Shown here: piece after piece, positions 24,039 to 31,945 of the stretch
How the letters are laid out: each line of letters opens with the position of its first letter
Position numbering within the stretch: position 1 is the first letter of the stretch
Notes under the pieces: generated by a model
The model's database searches: none
What the model saw: only the letters and a program-made list of their open reading frames with translations
What the model was told of the DNA's origin: nothing
Source: an uncultured Collinsella sp.
Lineage (GTDB): Bacteria; Actinomycetota; Coriobacteriia; Coriobacteriales; Coriobacteriaceae
Reading direction: 5' to 3'
Assembly (NCBI GenBank): GCA_900757705.1
Contig: CAAEOW010000108.1
Coordinates: 1 to 41,426, forward strand
Length of the DNA: 41,426 bases
Translations under genes and position numbers: made by a program

Positions 24039-24255
24039 ATCTCGATCTGTAACAGTAAGAGGGTTATTCCTCCCCTATCTGTTACAGATCGAGATACCAC
24101 GCAGCGACCCCAGCTTACGTCTCATTCTGTAACAGCTTGAACGGTTTTCAGCCTCTTCGTGTTACAGATTGAGATATTACCCACCAACCCGTCTTAACAT
24201 CTCAATCTGTAACAGCTTGAAGAGAAATACCGGTCTAGATGTTGCGGATCAAGAT
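24039..24255. repeat. Array P-2: 17-nt arms in alternating orientation every 40 bp
   Basis: Six arms start at 24039, 24079, 24119, 24159, 24199 and 24239, exactly 40 bp apart and alternating in strand. Forward arms read ATCTCGATCTGTAACAG, GTCTCATTCTGTAACAG and ATCTCAATCTGTAACAG. The last reverse arm is degenerate (ATGTTGCGGATCAAGAT). All five spacers are 23 nt and differ. It sits 45 bp beyond the defence-gene stop. Confidence 0.9.
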
Positions 24256-24300
24256 TGAATCGCTTGGGCTGAATGTCCCCAAGATATTGGCTGGCGGTCA

Positions 24301-26154
24301 CTAGAACTCAATCTCGTCAAAGTCAAAAGCTTTCAAAGTGAGTCCAACGAGCTTGTCTGTGCGCTCCTGAATCTGCTCGCTCGTCCAGGTATCAGTGTTT
24401 ACCAACTCGTTGTTCAGGTTCAACCCGTTGCGGTATCCGACATTCGCCCCGTTGACATCCTTGCGGTCTCGCTTGGTCACAAAGGGCATGTTGCTCAGCT
24501 TTGAGTTATACCCGGTGATGGTTAGATTACCAAGCGTGTGGACCTGTTTCTCCTGCACCTCAATCGCCTTAGACATGTCGCCGTCCGCAACCATCTTCAC
24601 CCATTCATCTGGAATGTTCTTGCCCTGAGGGAAGATGTGCTCGATTGTCCAGACGTAGTTTCCGGAGGCGTATCGTTCCCAAAGTGGCTTCATCTCTTTC
24701 GTAACGCTCGGAGATGCGATAACAGTAAGGATGTAGCGCGTCATATCGGGATTGACGTCGTAAATCGGCCCCTCAAGACGTTCTTTGAAGAAAGCGTCGC
24801 TGGCAGACACATCGACGAGACGCTTCTTGATGTACTCCGCGGCTGCAATGCCCTTGAGCCCCTCGCTTTCGAGGCTCTCACAAATACTGATGAAGAGTCT
24901 CTCAAGATCACGTGTGGGAGGTGTATCGGTGAGGTTGCGCCGGACAAAGAAGCAGACGAGGAGCTTAACAAGAAGCGCGAGGGTTTCATCTTTTAGCTCC
25001 AATTGGCTCTGCTTCTTAAAGAGGAACAGCAGCAACAGGTAAGATGCGACGCCCTGCGCTCTCGAAAGCTCCAAAAGCTGATGCGAAAGCTCGGAATCCG
25101 GGCTCTCTTGATCGAGTCCAATGATCCTCGAATAGAGTGCGGAATTCTCGGTCAGCTCGTCCAACACCTTAAGGGCGCCGTCATCAGATTCCATCCGCTT
25201 CTCGTAGATTTTCAGAAGGTTGGACCGCGTGGCAACGGAACCGAGGGGGAGCTGGGAACCAGATTCGCCGATAAATGGCTTGTTCACCTCCCGGCGGAAG
25301 GCGTCGTAGTTCTGGCGGAAGAAGCGTTCCTGCGTCTTGTAGTCATCGCCGAGATTGTGGAGCACTTCCTGCCAGCGTTCAAAGTAATAGTTGAGCTGTC
25401 CGTCATCCACCCCGGCAACCTTGCCGAGAAGCATGTTCTTGATAAGGTCAACGGCGCTCAAGGGAACACCGCGGTTGTTCAGGGACGCGAACAAGGTGTA
25501 GGCGTCAGCATGACTATCGACGGTAATCTGGACCACGACCGCCGAACACACCAACCTGCAGATATCAAGGAGGCAGCGAACGCACTCGATTCCATCCCTG
25601 CCCTCAACGTCCTCACCCAGCCGATCGTAAAAATAGTTGAATGCCTTAGACATCTTTCTTAGACCAAGGAACTTCGGCTTTTGTATAACCGTATCTAAGC
25701 CGATATGTTCCTTCAAAATCCAGCGGTAATCCTCAAGGTTATGATTCTGAACCTGAGGAATAACGCGCGTGATTGACTTGTCAGATTTCAAGATCAGACG
25801 ATTGCGCAAGGGTCGAATATCGTCCAACATCATGTCGTCATCGATAGAATCCTTATGCTCCATGATGCGAGTATAGAGGGCGGCAAGGAGAAGACTGAGC
25901 GTCGTCAGGCGTTGCTGGCCATCGATAACTTCATAGTGAATGGTATCCATCTTGGAATTCACGGTCCCGTTCACGACAATAAACGAGCCCAGGAAGTAAC
26001 CGGCGTCGTTTTGGGTGATGTCATCATAGAGATTCGCCCAGTCGCGCTGATTCCAAATGTATTCGCGCTGGTAACGAGGAATGTCATAGATTTTTAGCAT
26101 ATCGGTCGACAGAATATTGGCAACCGTTGGGTCCTCTACGCTATTAATCATCAT
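24301..26154 (-). CDS. DUF262/DUF1524 protein, GmrSD-like restriction/defence enzyme
   Basis: A 617-residue cytosolic protein. The N-terminal DUF262 domain shows IPRYQREYIW (25-34), DGQQRLTTL (78-86) and the downstream SLNNRGVPLSAVDLIKN, the ParB-like NTP-binding core of GmrS. The C-terminal DUF1524 HNH nuclease shows WTIEHIFPQG with the catalytic His and HTLGNLTITGYNSKLSN. Fused GmrS-GmrD proteins are type IV restriction enzymes that cut modified phage DNA using NTP; relatives have other defence roles. The ATG at 26154 follows GAAAGGA. The gene is more A/T-rich than its neighbours by eye and lies alone between tRNA genes and repeat arrays, suggesting acquisition. Confidence 0.88.
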   Translation of the reverse strand: MMINSVEDPTVANILSTDMLKIYDIPRYQREYIWNQRDWANLYDDITQNDAGYFLGSFIVVNGTVNSKMDTIHYEVIDGQQRLTTLSLLLAALYTRIMEHKDSIDDDMMLDDIRPLRNRLILKSDKSITRVIPQVQNHNLEDYRWILKEHIGLDTVIQKPKFLGLRKMSKAFNYFYDRLGEDVEGRDGIECVRCLLDICRLVCSAVVVQITVDSHADAYTLFASLNNRGVPLSAVDLIKNMLLGKVAGVDDGQLNYYFERWQEVLHNLGDDYKTQERFFRQNYDAFRREVNKPFIGESGSQLPLGSVATRSNLLKIYEKRMESDDGALKVLDELTENSALYSRIIGLDQESPDSELSHQLLELSRAQGVASYLLLLFLFKKQSQLELKDETLALLVKLLVCFFVRRNLTDTPPTRDLERLFISICESLESEGLKGIAAAEYIKKRLVDVSASDAFFKERLEGPIYDVNPDMTRYILTVIASPSVTKEMKPLWERYASGNYVWTIEHIFPQGKNIPDEWVKMVADGDMSKAIEVQEKQVHTLGNLTITGYNSKLSNMPFVTKRDRKDVNGANVGYRNGLNLNNELVNTDTWTSEQIQERTDKLVGLTLKAFDFDEIEF

Positions 26155-26551
26155 GGGTCCTTTCAATCGCCTTGCTCACAAACGACGGGAAATCCTTGTC
26201 GCTCTTGACTTCTCGCGCCGAATTAAATCTAGACTATAGTAATACCCATGGGCTACAGGAAAGAGAGCCGTGCACGGCGTGCGATCTTTCGAGAAGCGGC
26301 ATCGGAGCTCTCAGCGCCTTGGTCACTTTCCACTCTATCCCAGTTGGAGACACAAAGCCCAAAACTCTAATGGAGACAGCAACTGTAAGCTTGGCTTTTC
26401 CCGCCTCATTGCACGCGTTTATTGACAATGAGCATCGGTTGCAAAGCACACAAGTGCACTTTCAGATTTAATTGTTGCATATTTGTTGCATGAGCTGTTG
26501 CATGAGAAGGCAGAATCAGAGGCTATATCGCCTCTGACCTGCGAAAACTCA
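26155..26551. other. Intergenic stretch without a confident gene
   Basis: Open frames here lack ribosome sites or recognisable domains. It should contain the promoter of the defence gene; ACTATAGT at about 26232-26239 is a possible -10. Three direct copies of TGTTGCAT (26473, 26484, 26496) lie 11-12 bp apart. AGAGGCTATATCGCCTCT near 26518 forms a small stem next to the tRNA 3' end. Confidence 0.4.
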
Positions 26552-26626
26552 TGGAGCCAGTGACAGGAATCGAACCCGCAACCCACTGATTACAAATCAG
26601 TTGCGCTACCGTTGCGCCACACTGGC
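26552..26626 (-). tRNA. tRNA-Thr (anticodon UGU)
   Basis: Seventy-five nt with encoded CCA. Acceptor GCCAGTG pairs with CACTGGC; anticodon loop TTTGTAA between ACTGA and TCAGT; T-arm GCGGGTTCGATTCCTGT. tRNA 3' ends are common integration sites, and an accessory gene lies on its 3' side. Confidence 0.95.
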
Positions 26627-26656
26627 ACACTTGGCGCTTTCGCGCGAAGCCAATTA

Positions 26657-26685
26657 AGAATAAAGGAATTGCGGACGAGGCGCAA
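26657..26685 (-). promoter_or_regulatory. Predicted promoter of tRNA-Thr(UGU)
   Basis: On the minus strand TTGCGC (26685-26680) and TATTCT (26662-26657) are 17 bp apart, 31 bp before the tRNA 5' end. Confidence 0.55.
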
Positions 26686-26773
26686 CAGGACGCACAGCGT
26701 TATACAAATATGCAAAATCCAGCAACAACACGTACCAGGCCCGTTCATTTCTGTCAGTTCGCCCTCAATCTTA

Positions 26774-26845
26774 AAACCCTTCGTCAAAACGAATAGTTTT
26801 AATTACAATGAAATAGATAAAACTATTCGTTCTGGCGAAGGGTTT
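26774..26845 (+). promoter_or_regulatory. 28-nt inverted repeat covering the ribosome site of the HTH-kinase gene
   Basis: Arms at 26774-26801 and 26818-26845 match at 26 of 28 positions around a 16-nt A/T-rich centre. The right arm ends 4 nt before the ATG and contains the ribosome site GAAGGG. As DNA it is a large operator for the gene's own HTH domain; as RNA it would hide the ribosome site in a hairpin. The A/T-rich centre may also hold the promoter. Confidence 0.8.
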
Positions 26846-26849
26846 CGCG

Positions 26850-28190
26850 ATGTTAACTACCAAGGAAGCCGCCGAACTGCTCGACATCACTCCGCGCAGG
26901 GTGCAGGAGCTCATAAAAAACGGAGCACTTGAGGCCCGGAAGGCTTCTGGCGTGTGGCTTATCGACAAAGACAGCGTAGACACGCGACTCCGCTCCGCAA
27001 CCAAAAGAGGGGGACGGCCTCGTCGTGGACACGGGAAAAGCGAGATCGCATTCACCCTCATGAATCGCACGCACGAGGTCGCCCAGCTGGTCTACAGCAC
27101 ATCGCGAAAAGACTTTACCCACATCGGTGCCGACATCGATTACGCCCACGCCCCTATTGGAGTATTTGGCCCTAATAGCCCCATATCGCTCGACTCCTTC
27201 CGCATCTGGTGGCGCGGCCGCGGTATCCCGCTCGCACGCATTGGGCTAGCCTCCCTGCTTGCAGAAGCCGCAGTCGATGTTCCCGATGAACTCGTACAGC
27301 GAAATCTTGGTCTCTCCTTATCCGACCAGTATTGGATTAGGCCCCAAGACTCCGGTCTCGCGTGGGAAGATATCAATTTCTTCAATAATGCTTTTGACGA
27401 CGTCTCTCTCAGCATCGCGCCCTTCGCCCCAGAGGGCAAGGCGGCTGCCGCAAAGCCCGACAACACCTCGGACGGCAATCTTCAAAAGTACTGGACATGC
27501 GAGGGTGACCGTCGAATCCTCCACAAGGCAGGTGCGCATCTAAACCAGGAACCCTATAACGAGATGGTGGCGACTGCACTTCACCGTCGCATCCTAAACG
27601 CTTGCGATTATGTACCCTATTCGCTCGAAGGCGTGGGTACTTCTGCCCTGAGCATATGCGATGTCTTCTTAACTGATGAAGAAGAGTATGTCCCTGCGTT
27701 CTATGTAAACCAGCACGCAAACGCAGATGAACGGCTAACCGACTACGAGCGATATGTAGCAAACTGCGAAGAGCTCGGGGTGACAGGCGTCAAGGATGCC
27801 CTTGACCGCATGATTGTATGCGACGACATCATCGCCAACTATGACCGCCATTGGCGTAACTTTGGCCTTGTACGAAACGTCAACACGCTAACCTGCAGAC
27901 CTGCCCCCATCTTCGATTCGGGCTCATCGCTCTGGTGCAACATTTCTCTTGAGGAGCTTCGGGCAGGAGAGCACAGTTTTACCAGCGCGCAGTTTCATTC
28001 AAGCCCCGCGAAACAAATGCTGCTTGTTGAGGATATGAGCTGGTTTGACGGCGACAAACTCGAAGGCTTCGTTGACGAGGCACTCGAGATTCTGTCCAGA
28101 AACGACGCGCTCACGGCAAGGCTGCCATATCTAAAAGAGGCACTTACATGGCGCCTCCGTAGAATGATCGACATCGCTGAATGGAGTTAG
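26850..28190 (+). CDS. HTH domain fused to a HipA-like kinase domain
   Basis: A 446-residue protein. Residues 1-50 are an excisionase/MerR-type helix-turn-helix (MLTTKEAAELLDITPRRVQELIKNG). From about 205 on it resembles HipA/CtkA-type Ser/Thr kinases: LQKYWTCEGDRRILHKAG for the phosphate-binding and lysine region, ANYDRHWRNFGLVRN for the catalytic loop (Asp, His, Asn in the HipA order) and PIFDSGSSLW for the metal-binding Asp. The middle (60-200) is not recognised. Fusing DNA binding to kinase in one chain replaces the usual HipB-HipA pair. The gene has no partner and sits under a long palindrome. Toxin, regulatory kinase or defence effector are all possible. Confidence 0.7.
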   Translation: MLTTKEAAELLDITPRRVQELIKNGALEARKASGVWLIDKDSVDTRLRSATKRGGRPRRGHGKSEIAFTLMNRTHEVAQLVYSTSRKDFTHIGADIDYAHAPIGVFGPNSPISLDSFRIWWRGRGIPLARIGLASLLAEAAVDVPDELVQRNLGLSLSDQYWIRPQDSGLAWEDINFFNNAFDDVSLSIAPFAPEGKAAAAKPDNTSDGNLQKYWTCEGDRRILHKAGAHLNQEPYNEMVATALHRRILNACDYVPYSLEGVGTSALSICDVFLTDEEEYVPAFYVNQHANADERLTDYERYVANCEELGVTGVKDALDRMIVCDDIIANYDRHWRNFGLVRNVNTLTCRPAPIFDSGSSLWCNISLEELRAGEHSFTSAQFHSSPAKQMLLVEDMSWFDGDKLEGFVDEALEILSRNDALTARLPYLKEALTWRLRRMIDIAEWS

Positions 28191-28217
28191 CGAGACAGCG
28201 TCGCACCGTCAGCTCCC

Positions 28218-28895
28218 CTACCTCCCGCGGAGGGCCTTGAGCTTTGCCAGGGCATCGGGGCTCAGGCGGCTGCCCAGGGTCATCTTGATCTGCGGAGCTT
28301 CCTCTGCCTCGTGAACGTCGTTATCGATCTGCTTGATCTCGTCCACCAGCATGCGGCTCGAGATGCGCGTGACTCCCTTGCCCATGACGACGGCCTGGAT
28401 CGTGCCGTCGCTCGACACCACGGAGCACGCGCGACCTTCCTCGCGCGCCTCAATGCAGAGCTTTTGCACCACGGTATCGGCAGAGACACCCGTCGGCGAA
28501 AACTCGATGCGCACGCCACGGGCCGGCAGGTTGGGGCGCTCGCTGGAGATATTGCCCGCACCGTCGAACACGATCACGGCCTCGTAGCGGCCCTGGGCAA
28601 ACGCGGCAACATCGTTGATGAGTGCCGTGCGCGCCATATCGTGAACGTCGCTGGAATACGGATCATCGGAATGGTCGTAGACGAGCTTTTCGTAGCGCGG
28701 CGTGCAGTGGATCACGTTGTAGCCGTCGACCACCAGCAGCTCGGGCTTATTGGAGTGCACCGTCGAGACCGGGTCGGCGATGGCCTGCGCAAACGCATTG
28801 CCGCCCACGCCATAGGTCGCGGCCGAAACAATCGGCTTGGCCGAGCCTTCGCCAAAGCGCTTGGCCTTGGACTTGGCGCGGTTCTTCTTGGACAT
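28218..28895 (-). CDS. NYN-domain ribonuclease, YacP/Rae1 family
   Basis: A 225-residue cytosolic protein. After a basic N-terminus the PIN-like NYN domain begins at LLVVDGYNVIH with a catalytic Asp, followed by VIVFDGAGN and VVSSDGTIQ, further acidic positions. In B. subtilis the relative Rae1 cuts mRNA in the ribosomal A site. It starts 3 bp after the rlmB stop, whose codon lies in GAGGAGTAG, so the ribosome site overlaps the end of rlmB. The rlmB-yacP pair is widely conserved in Gram-positives. Confidence 0.85.
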   Translation of the reverse strand: MSKKNRAKSKAKRFGEGSAKPIVSAATYGVGGNAFAQAIADPVSTVHSNKPELLVVDGYNVIHCTPRYEKLVYDHSDDPYSSDVHDMARTALINDVAAFAQGRYEAVIVFDGAGNISSERPNLPARGVRIEFSPTGVSADTVVQKLCIEAREEGRACSVVSSDGTIQAVVMGKGVTRISSRMLVDEIKQIDNDVHEAEEAPQIKMTLGSRLSPDALAKLKALRGR

Positions 28896-28898
28896 GCG

Positions 28899-29813
28899 CT
28901 ACTCCTCCCCCATGAGCTCGCCGGCATTGCGGCGCAGCCACTCAAAGCACAGCGCGGTGGTCGCCTGGGCCACGTTGAGACTCTCGGTCATGCCGCGCTG
29001 GGGAAGCTTGGTCAAAAAGTCACATTTCTCGAGCACCAGACGCGAGATGCCGTCGCCCTCGGAGCCCATGACGAGCGCCACGCGGCCCTCGAAGGGAGCA
29101 TCCCAGCAGCTGCCCTCGGCATGCTCGGAAGCGCCACCCACCCAAAAGCCGGCGGCCTTGAGGTCATCGAGCGCACGGGAGATATTGGGCACCTGCGCGA
29201 TAGGCAGATGCATGACGGCGCCGGCGGAGGTCTTGTAGCTGCCCACGGTCACGCCGGCGGCACGCTTGTTGGCGATGATGACGCCCGCTGCGCCCACAAC
29301 CTCGGCAGAGCGCACGATGGCGCCAAAGTTACCGTCGTCGGTCACATGGTCGAGCACCACGACAAGCGCCGGGCCCTCGCCTGCGCGGTCGAGGATGTCG
29401 GCGACATCGGCGTAAGGGAAGTTGCCCACCTCGAGCGCAATGCCCTGGTGAGCGCCATGGCTCGACAGCGCATCGAGCTGCGCGCGCGGCACATACTTAA
29501 TGCGGACGCCCGTGGCGTTGAGGTCATCGACCAGGCGCGACAGAGCGGCATCGCGCTCCCCGCCCTCGGCGATGAGCGCGCACTTGATGGGAAAACCGGT
29601 GCGCAGCGCCTCGGCGGCAGCACGACGACCTTCGATAAACTCGCCCTTGGGAACCTGGATAGCGTCGCGGTTACGATCGCGTTGCGGACGTGCGGCCTGG
29701 GCGCGATCGCGCTGGCCCTTGGGAGCGGCAGTGCGGTCATTGCGGCGAATCGGACGCGAGCCAGAAGCAGCCTGCTTGCCTCCGCGCGGTGCACGCTTGC
29801 GATTGTCGGCCAT
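28899..29813 (-). CDS. rlmB: 23S rRNA (guanosine-2'-O-)-methyltransferase RlmB
   Basis: A 304-residue SpoU-family (SPOUT knot) methyltransferase. Residues 1-60 are an Arg/Ala-rich basic tail; an L30e-like substrate domain follows (FIEGRRAAAEALRTGFPIKC); the knot has motif 1 NFGAIVRSAEVVG, motif 2 LVMGSEGDGIS and motif 3 ESLNVAQATTALCFEW. It uses S-adenosylmethionine to methylate a ribose in 23S rRNA (G2251 in E. coli). The ATG at 29813 follows AGGAGG. Confidence 0.92.
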   Translation of the reverse strand: MADNRKRAPRGGKQAASGSRPIRRNDRTAAPKGQRDRAQAARPQRDRNRDAIQVPKGEFIEGRRAAAEALRTGFPIKCALIAEGGERDAALSRLVDDLNATGVRIKYVPRAQLDALSSHGAHQGIALEVGNFPYADVADILDRAGEGPALVVVLDHVTDDGNFGAIVRSAEVVGAAGVIIANKRAAGVTVGSYKTSAGAVMHLPIAQVPNISRALDDLKAAGFWVGGASEHAEGSCWDAPFEGRVALVMGSEGDGISRLVLEKCDFLTKLPQRGMTESLNVAQATTALCFEWLRRNAGELMGEE

Positions 29814-29855
29814 AAGGCGACCTCCTAAATACAACTATCAAACGAAACAAATAGG

Positions 29856-29958
29856 CCGACCGCCCGAGGTGCGGCAGATTGCCTTGAAAGAGGAGGGCAT
29901 AGACCTTGAGGTCATGCCCGACGATTGAAAGGCAAGGTGCCGTGGCTCGGGCGGTCGG
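29856..29958. repeat. 103-bp nested palindrome between cysS and rlmB
   Basis: Concentric pairs: CCGACCGCCCGAG (29856-29868) with CTCGGGCGGTCGG (29946-29958), GGCA/TGCC, GCCTT/AAGGC, and GGGCAT plus GACCT (29895-29906) with AGGTC and ATGCCC (29909-29919) around a 2-nt loop. As RNA it folds into one long stem. On the minus strand it lies 22 nt after the cysS stop and is followed by CTATTTGTTTCG, so it may be a terminator or attenuator. Confidence 0.8.
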
Positions 29959-29980
29959 GTGCTTGGGAAACCCGCGGGGA

Positions 29981-31447
29981 TTAGAGAGATTTGATACGGG
30001 TGCCCGCGGCAGTATCCTCAATGGTGAGGCCCAGGTCCTTGAGCTGGTCGCGGATGGCGTCGGCCAGATCCCAGTTCTTGGCAGCGCGGGCCTCGGCGCG
30101 GGCCTCGAGAATCTTGGCAGCGGCCTCGTCCACGTCGTCGCCCGTGTAGGCAACCAGGCCGGCGGCTACGCCCAGCAGGCCCAGCGGCAACTCGACCTTT
30201 GGCTCGGGGAGCTCAACGCCAAACGTATCGAGCAGCTCGACCAGCGTATCGGCGGCGGCAAACGCGGCGGCCTTATCGGCAGCGTCGCCCGCCTGCTCCA
30301 GGTACTGGTTGCACTCGGTCACAAAGCCAAAGACGGCACCCATGGCACCGGCGGTGTTAAAGTCGTCGTCCATGCACTCCTTAAAGGTGGCACGGGTCTC
30401 GGCGGCCTTGGCGGCAAACGCCTCGGATGCTGCCTCATCGGCATCGGCCGTCGCATGGTTCGCGGCCCAGCGCAGGTTCTCGACCGTACCGGCGATACGC
30501 GTGAGCGAGTTCTCGGCACCCTCCAAGCGCTCCCAAGAAAAGTCGAGCGGCGAGCGATAGCTCGTCTGCAGCATCAGCAGGCGCAGGGCGGCAGCGGAAT
30601 GCTGCTCGAGGACCTCGGCCAGCGTAAAGAAGTTGCCGAGCGACTTGGACATTTTCTCGCCGTCTACCAGCAGCATGCCCGTGTGCATCCAGGTGTTGGA
30701 GAAGCCCTGGTGCCAGGCGCAGGTGGCCTGGGCGCACTCGTTCTCGTGATGCGGGAAGGCAAGGTCGGAGCCGCCGCCGTGGATGTCGATCGGGGTGCCC
30801 AGGTAGCGATGCACCATGGCGGCGCACTCGGTGTGCCAACCGGGACGGCCCTCGCCCCAGGGGCTCGGCCAGCTGGGCTCGCCGGGCTTGGCAGCCTTCC
30901 ACAGGGCAAAGTCGAGCGGGTCGTTCTTGTCCTCGTTCTCCTCGATGCGCGCGCCAACCATAAGGTCGTCGATGTTGCGGCCCGAGACCTGACCATAGTT
31001 GGAATCGCTGCGCACGGCAAAGTACACGTCGCCGTTATCGGCGGCGTAGGCGTGGCCCTGCTCGATGAGCGTCTTGATCATGGCGATCATGGGGCCGATC
31101 TCTTTGGTGGCGCGGGGGCGCACATCGGGATCGAGCACGTTGGCGGCACGCATGACGCCGATGAACTTGTCGGAGAACTCCGTCGCGACCTCGGCAGCCG
31201 TACGGCCCTGCTCGTTGGCGCGCTTGATGATCTTGTCGTCGACATCGGTGAGGTTCTGGGCGAACGTGACCTCGTAGCCGCTCGCGATGAGCCAGCGACG
31301 AATCACGTCAAAGCTGATGAACGTGCGGGCATTGCCGATGTGGATGTTGTCGTAGACCGTGGGGCCGCACACGTACATGCGGACCTTGCCGGACTCGATG
31401 GGCTGGAACTCTTCCTTTTTATGGGTAGCGCTGTTGTAGATACGCAT
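29981..31447 (-). CDS. cysS: Cysteine--tRNA ligase
   Basis: A 488-residue class Ia synthetase. The HIGH motif is HIGN in VYDNIHIGNARTF; the KMSKS motif is present in full (GEKMSKSLGN). Zinc-site residues are visible in VCGPTVYD, HTECAAM and FPHHENE. It charges tRNA-Cys. AAGGAG lies 6 nt before the ATG; the gene starts 3 bp after the ispF stop, so it belongs to the disA-ispD-ispF operon. Confidence 0.96.
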   Translation of the reverse strand: MRIYNSATHKKEEFQPIESGKVRMYVCGPTVYDNIHIGNARTFISFDVIRRWLIASGYEVTFAQNLTDVDDKIIKRANEQGRTAAEVATEFSDKFIGVMRAANVLDPDVRPRATKEIGPMIAMIKTLIEQGHAYAADNGDVYFAVRSDSNYGQVSGRNIDDLMVGARIEENEDKNDPLDFALWKAAKPGEPSWPSPWGEGRPGWHTECAAMVHRYLGTPIDIHGGGSDLAFPHHENECAQATCAWHQGFSNTWMHTGMLLVDGEKMSKSLGNFFTLAEVLEQHSAAALRLLMLQTSYRSPLDFSWERLEGAENSLTRIAGTVENLRWAANHATADADEAASEAFAAKAAETRATFKECMDDDFNTAGAMGAVFGFVTECNQYLEQAGDAADKAAAFAAADTLVELLDTFGVELPEPKVELPLGLLGVAAGLVAYTGDDVDEAAAKILEARAEARAAKNWDLADAIRDQLKDLGLTIEDTAAGTRIKSL

Positions 31448-31450
31448 TCG

Positions 31451-31945
31451 TTACTCCTTAACGGTTTTCTGTAGCAGGCAGACGGCCCAGGCGCCGATTC
31501 CCTCGCCCTGGCCTTCCCAACCGAGCTTTTCGGTCGTAGTGGCGGCGACGCCCACGTTTTCGACGTCGACGCCCAGGGCATGGGCAAGGTTGGCGCGCAT
31601 GGCATCGCGGTGCGGGGTGATCTTGGGTTGCTGGCAGGCAATGGTGCAATCGGCATCGACAAACTCAAAGCCCAGCTCGCGCGCATAGTCCATCACGCGA
31701 GCGAGCAGCACCATCGAATCGGCACCCTCGTAGGCGGGATCGGTGTCGGGGAATAGCTTGCCGATGTCTCCCCCGCGGCAGGCGCCCAGAATGGCGTCGG
31801 CCAAGGCATGCGCGAGCACATCGGCATCCGAGTGGCCCAGCAGGCCGCGCTCGTAGGGAATGTCAACCCCGCCGATGATACATCGACGCCCCTCCACCAG
31901 ACGGTGAACGTCGTAGCCGTGTCCAATGCGCAGGTTACTGAACAT
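31451..31945 (-). CDS. ispF: 2-C-methyl-D-erythritol 2,4-cyclodiphosphate synthase
   Basis: A 164-residue enzyme of the non-mevalonate isoprenoid pathway, forming MEcPP with loss of CMP. The zinc site starts at GHGYDVHRL (Asp12, His14); GLLGHSDADVLAHALADAILGA and GVAATTTEKLGWEGQGEG are family signatures. The ATG at 31945 lies inside the last codons of ispD (11-bp overlap) after GAGGGAGAGG; an upstream in-frame codon would extend it needlessly. The overlap indicates coupled synthesis with IspD. Confidence 0.95.
   Translation of the reverse strand: MFSNLRIGHGYDVHRLVEGRRCIIGGVDIPYERGLLGHSDADVLAHALADAILGACRGGDIGKLFPDTDPAYEGADSMVLLARVMDYARELGFEFVDADCTIACQQPKITPHRDAMRANLAHALGVDVENVGVAATTTEKLGWEGQGEGIGAWAVCLLQKTVKE

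Noticed and set aside
17409..24255. CRISPR array
   Set aside because: Repeats are 17 nt, alternate in orientation and no cas genes are present, so the P arrays do not meet the definition despite exact spacing.
26172..26471. Plus-strand 99-codon and minus-strand 71-codon frames between the defence gene and tRNA-Thr
   Set aside because: No ribosome site, no recognisable domain and overlapping opposite frames; left as intergenic.
28311..31474. Long plus-strand open frames (28311-29828 and 29906-31474)
   Set aside because: They lie opposite yacP, rlmB and cysS, whose proteins are unmistakable; long antisense frames are common at high GC.
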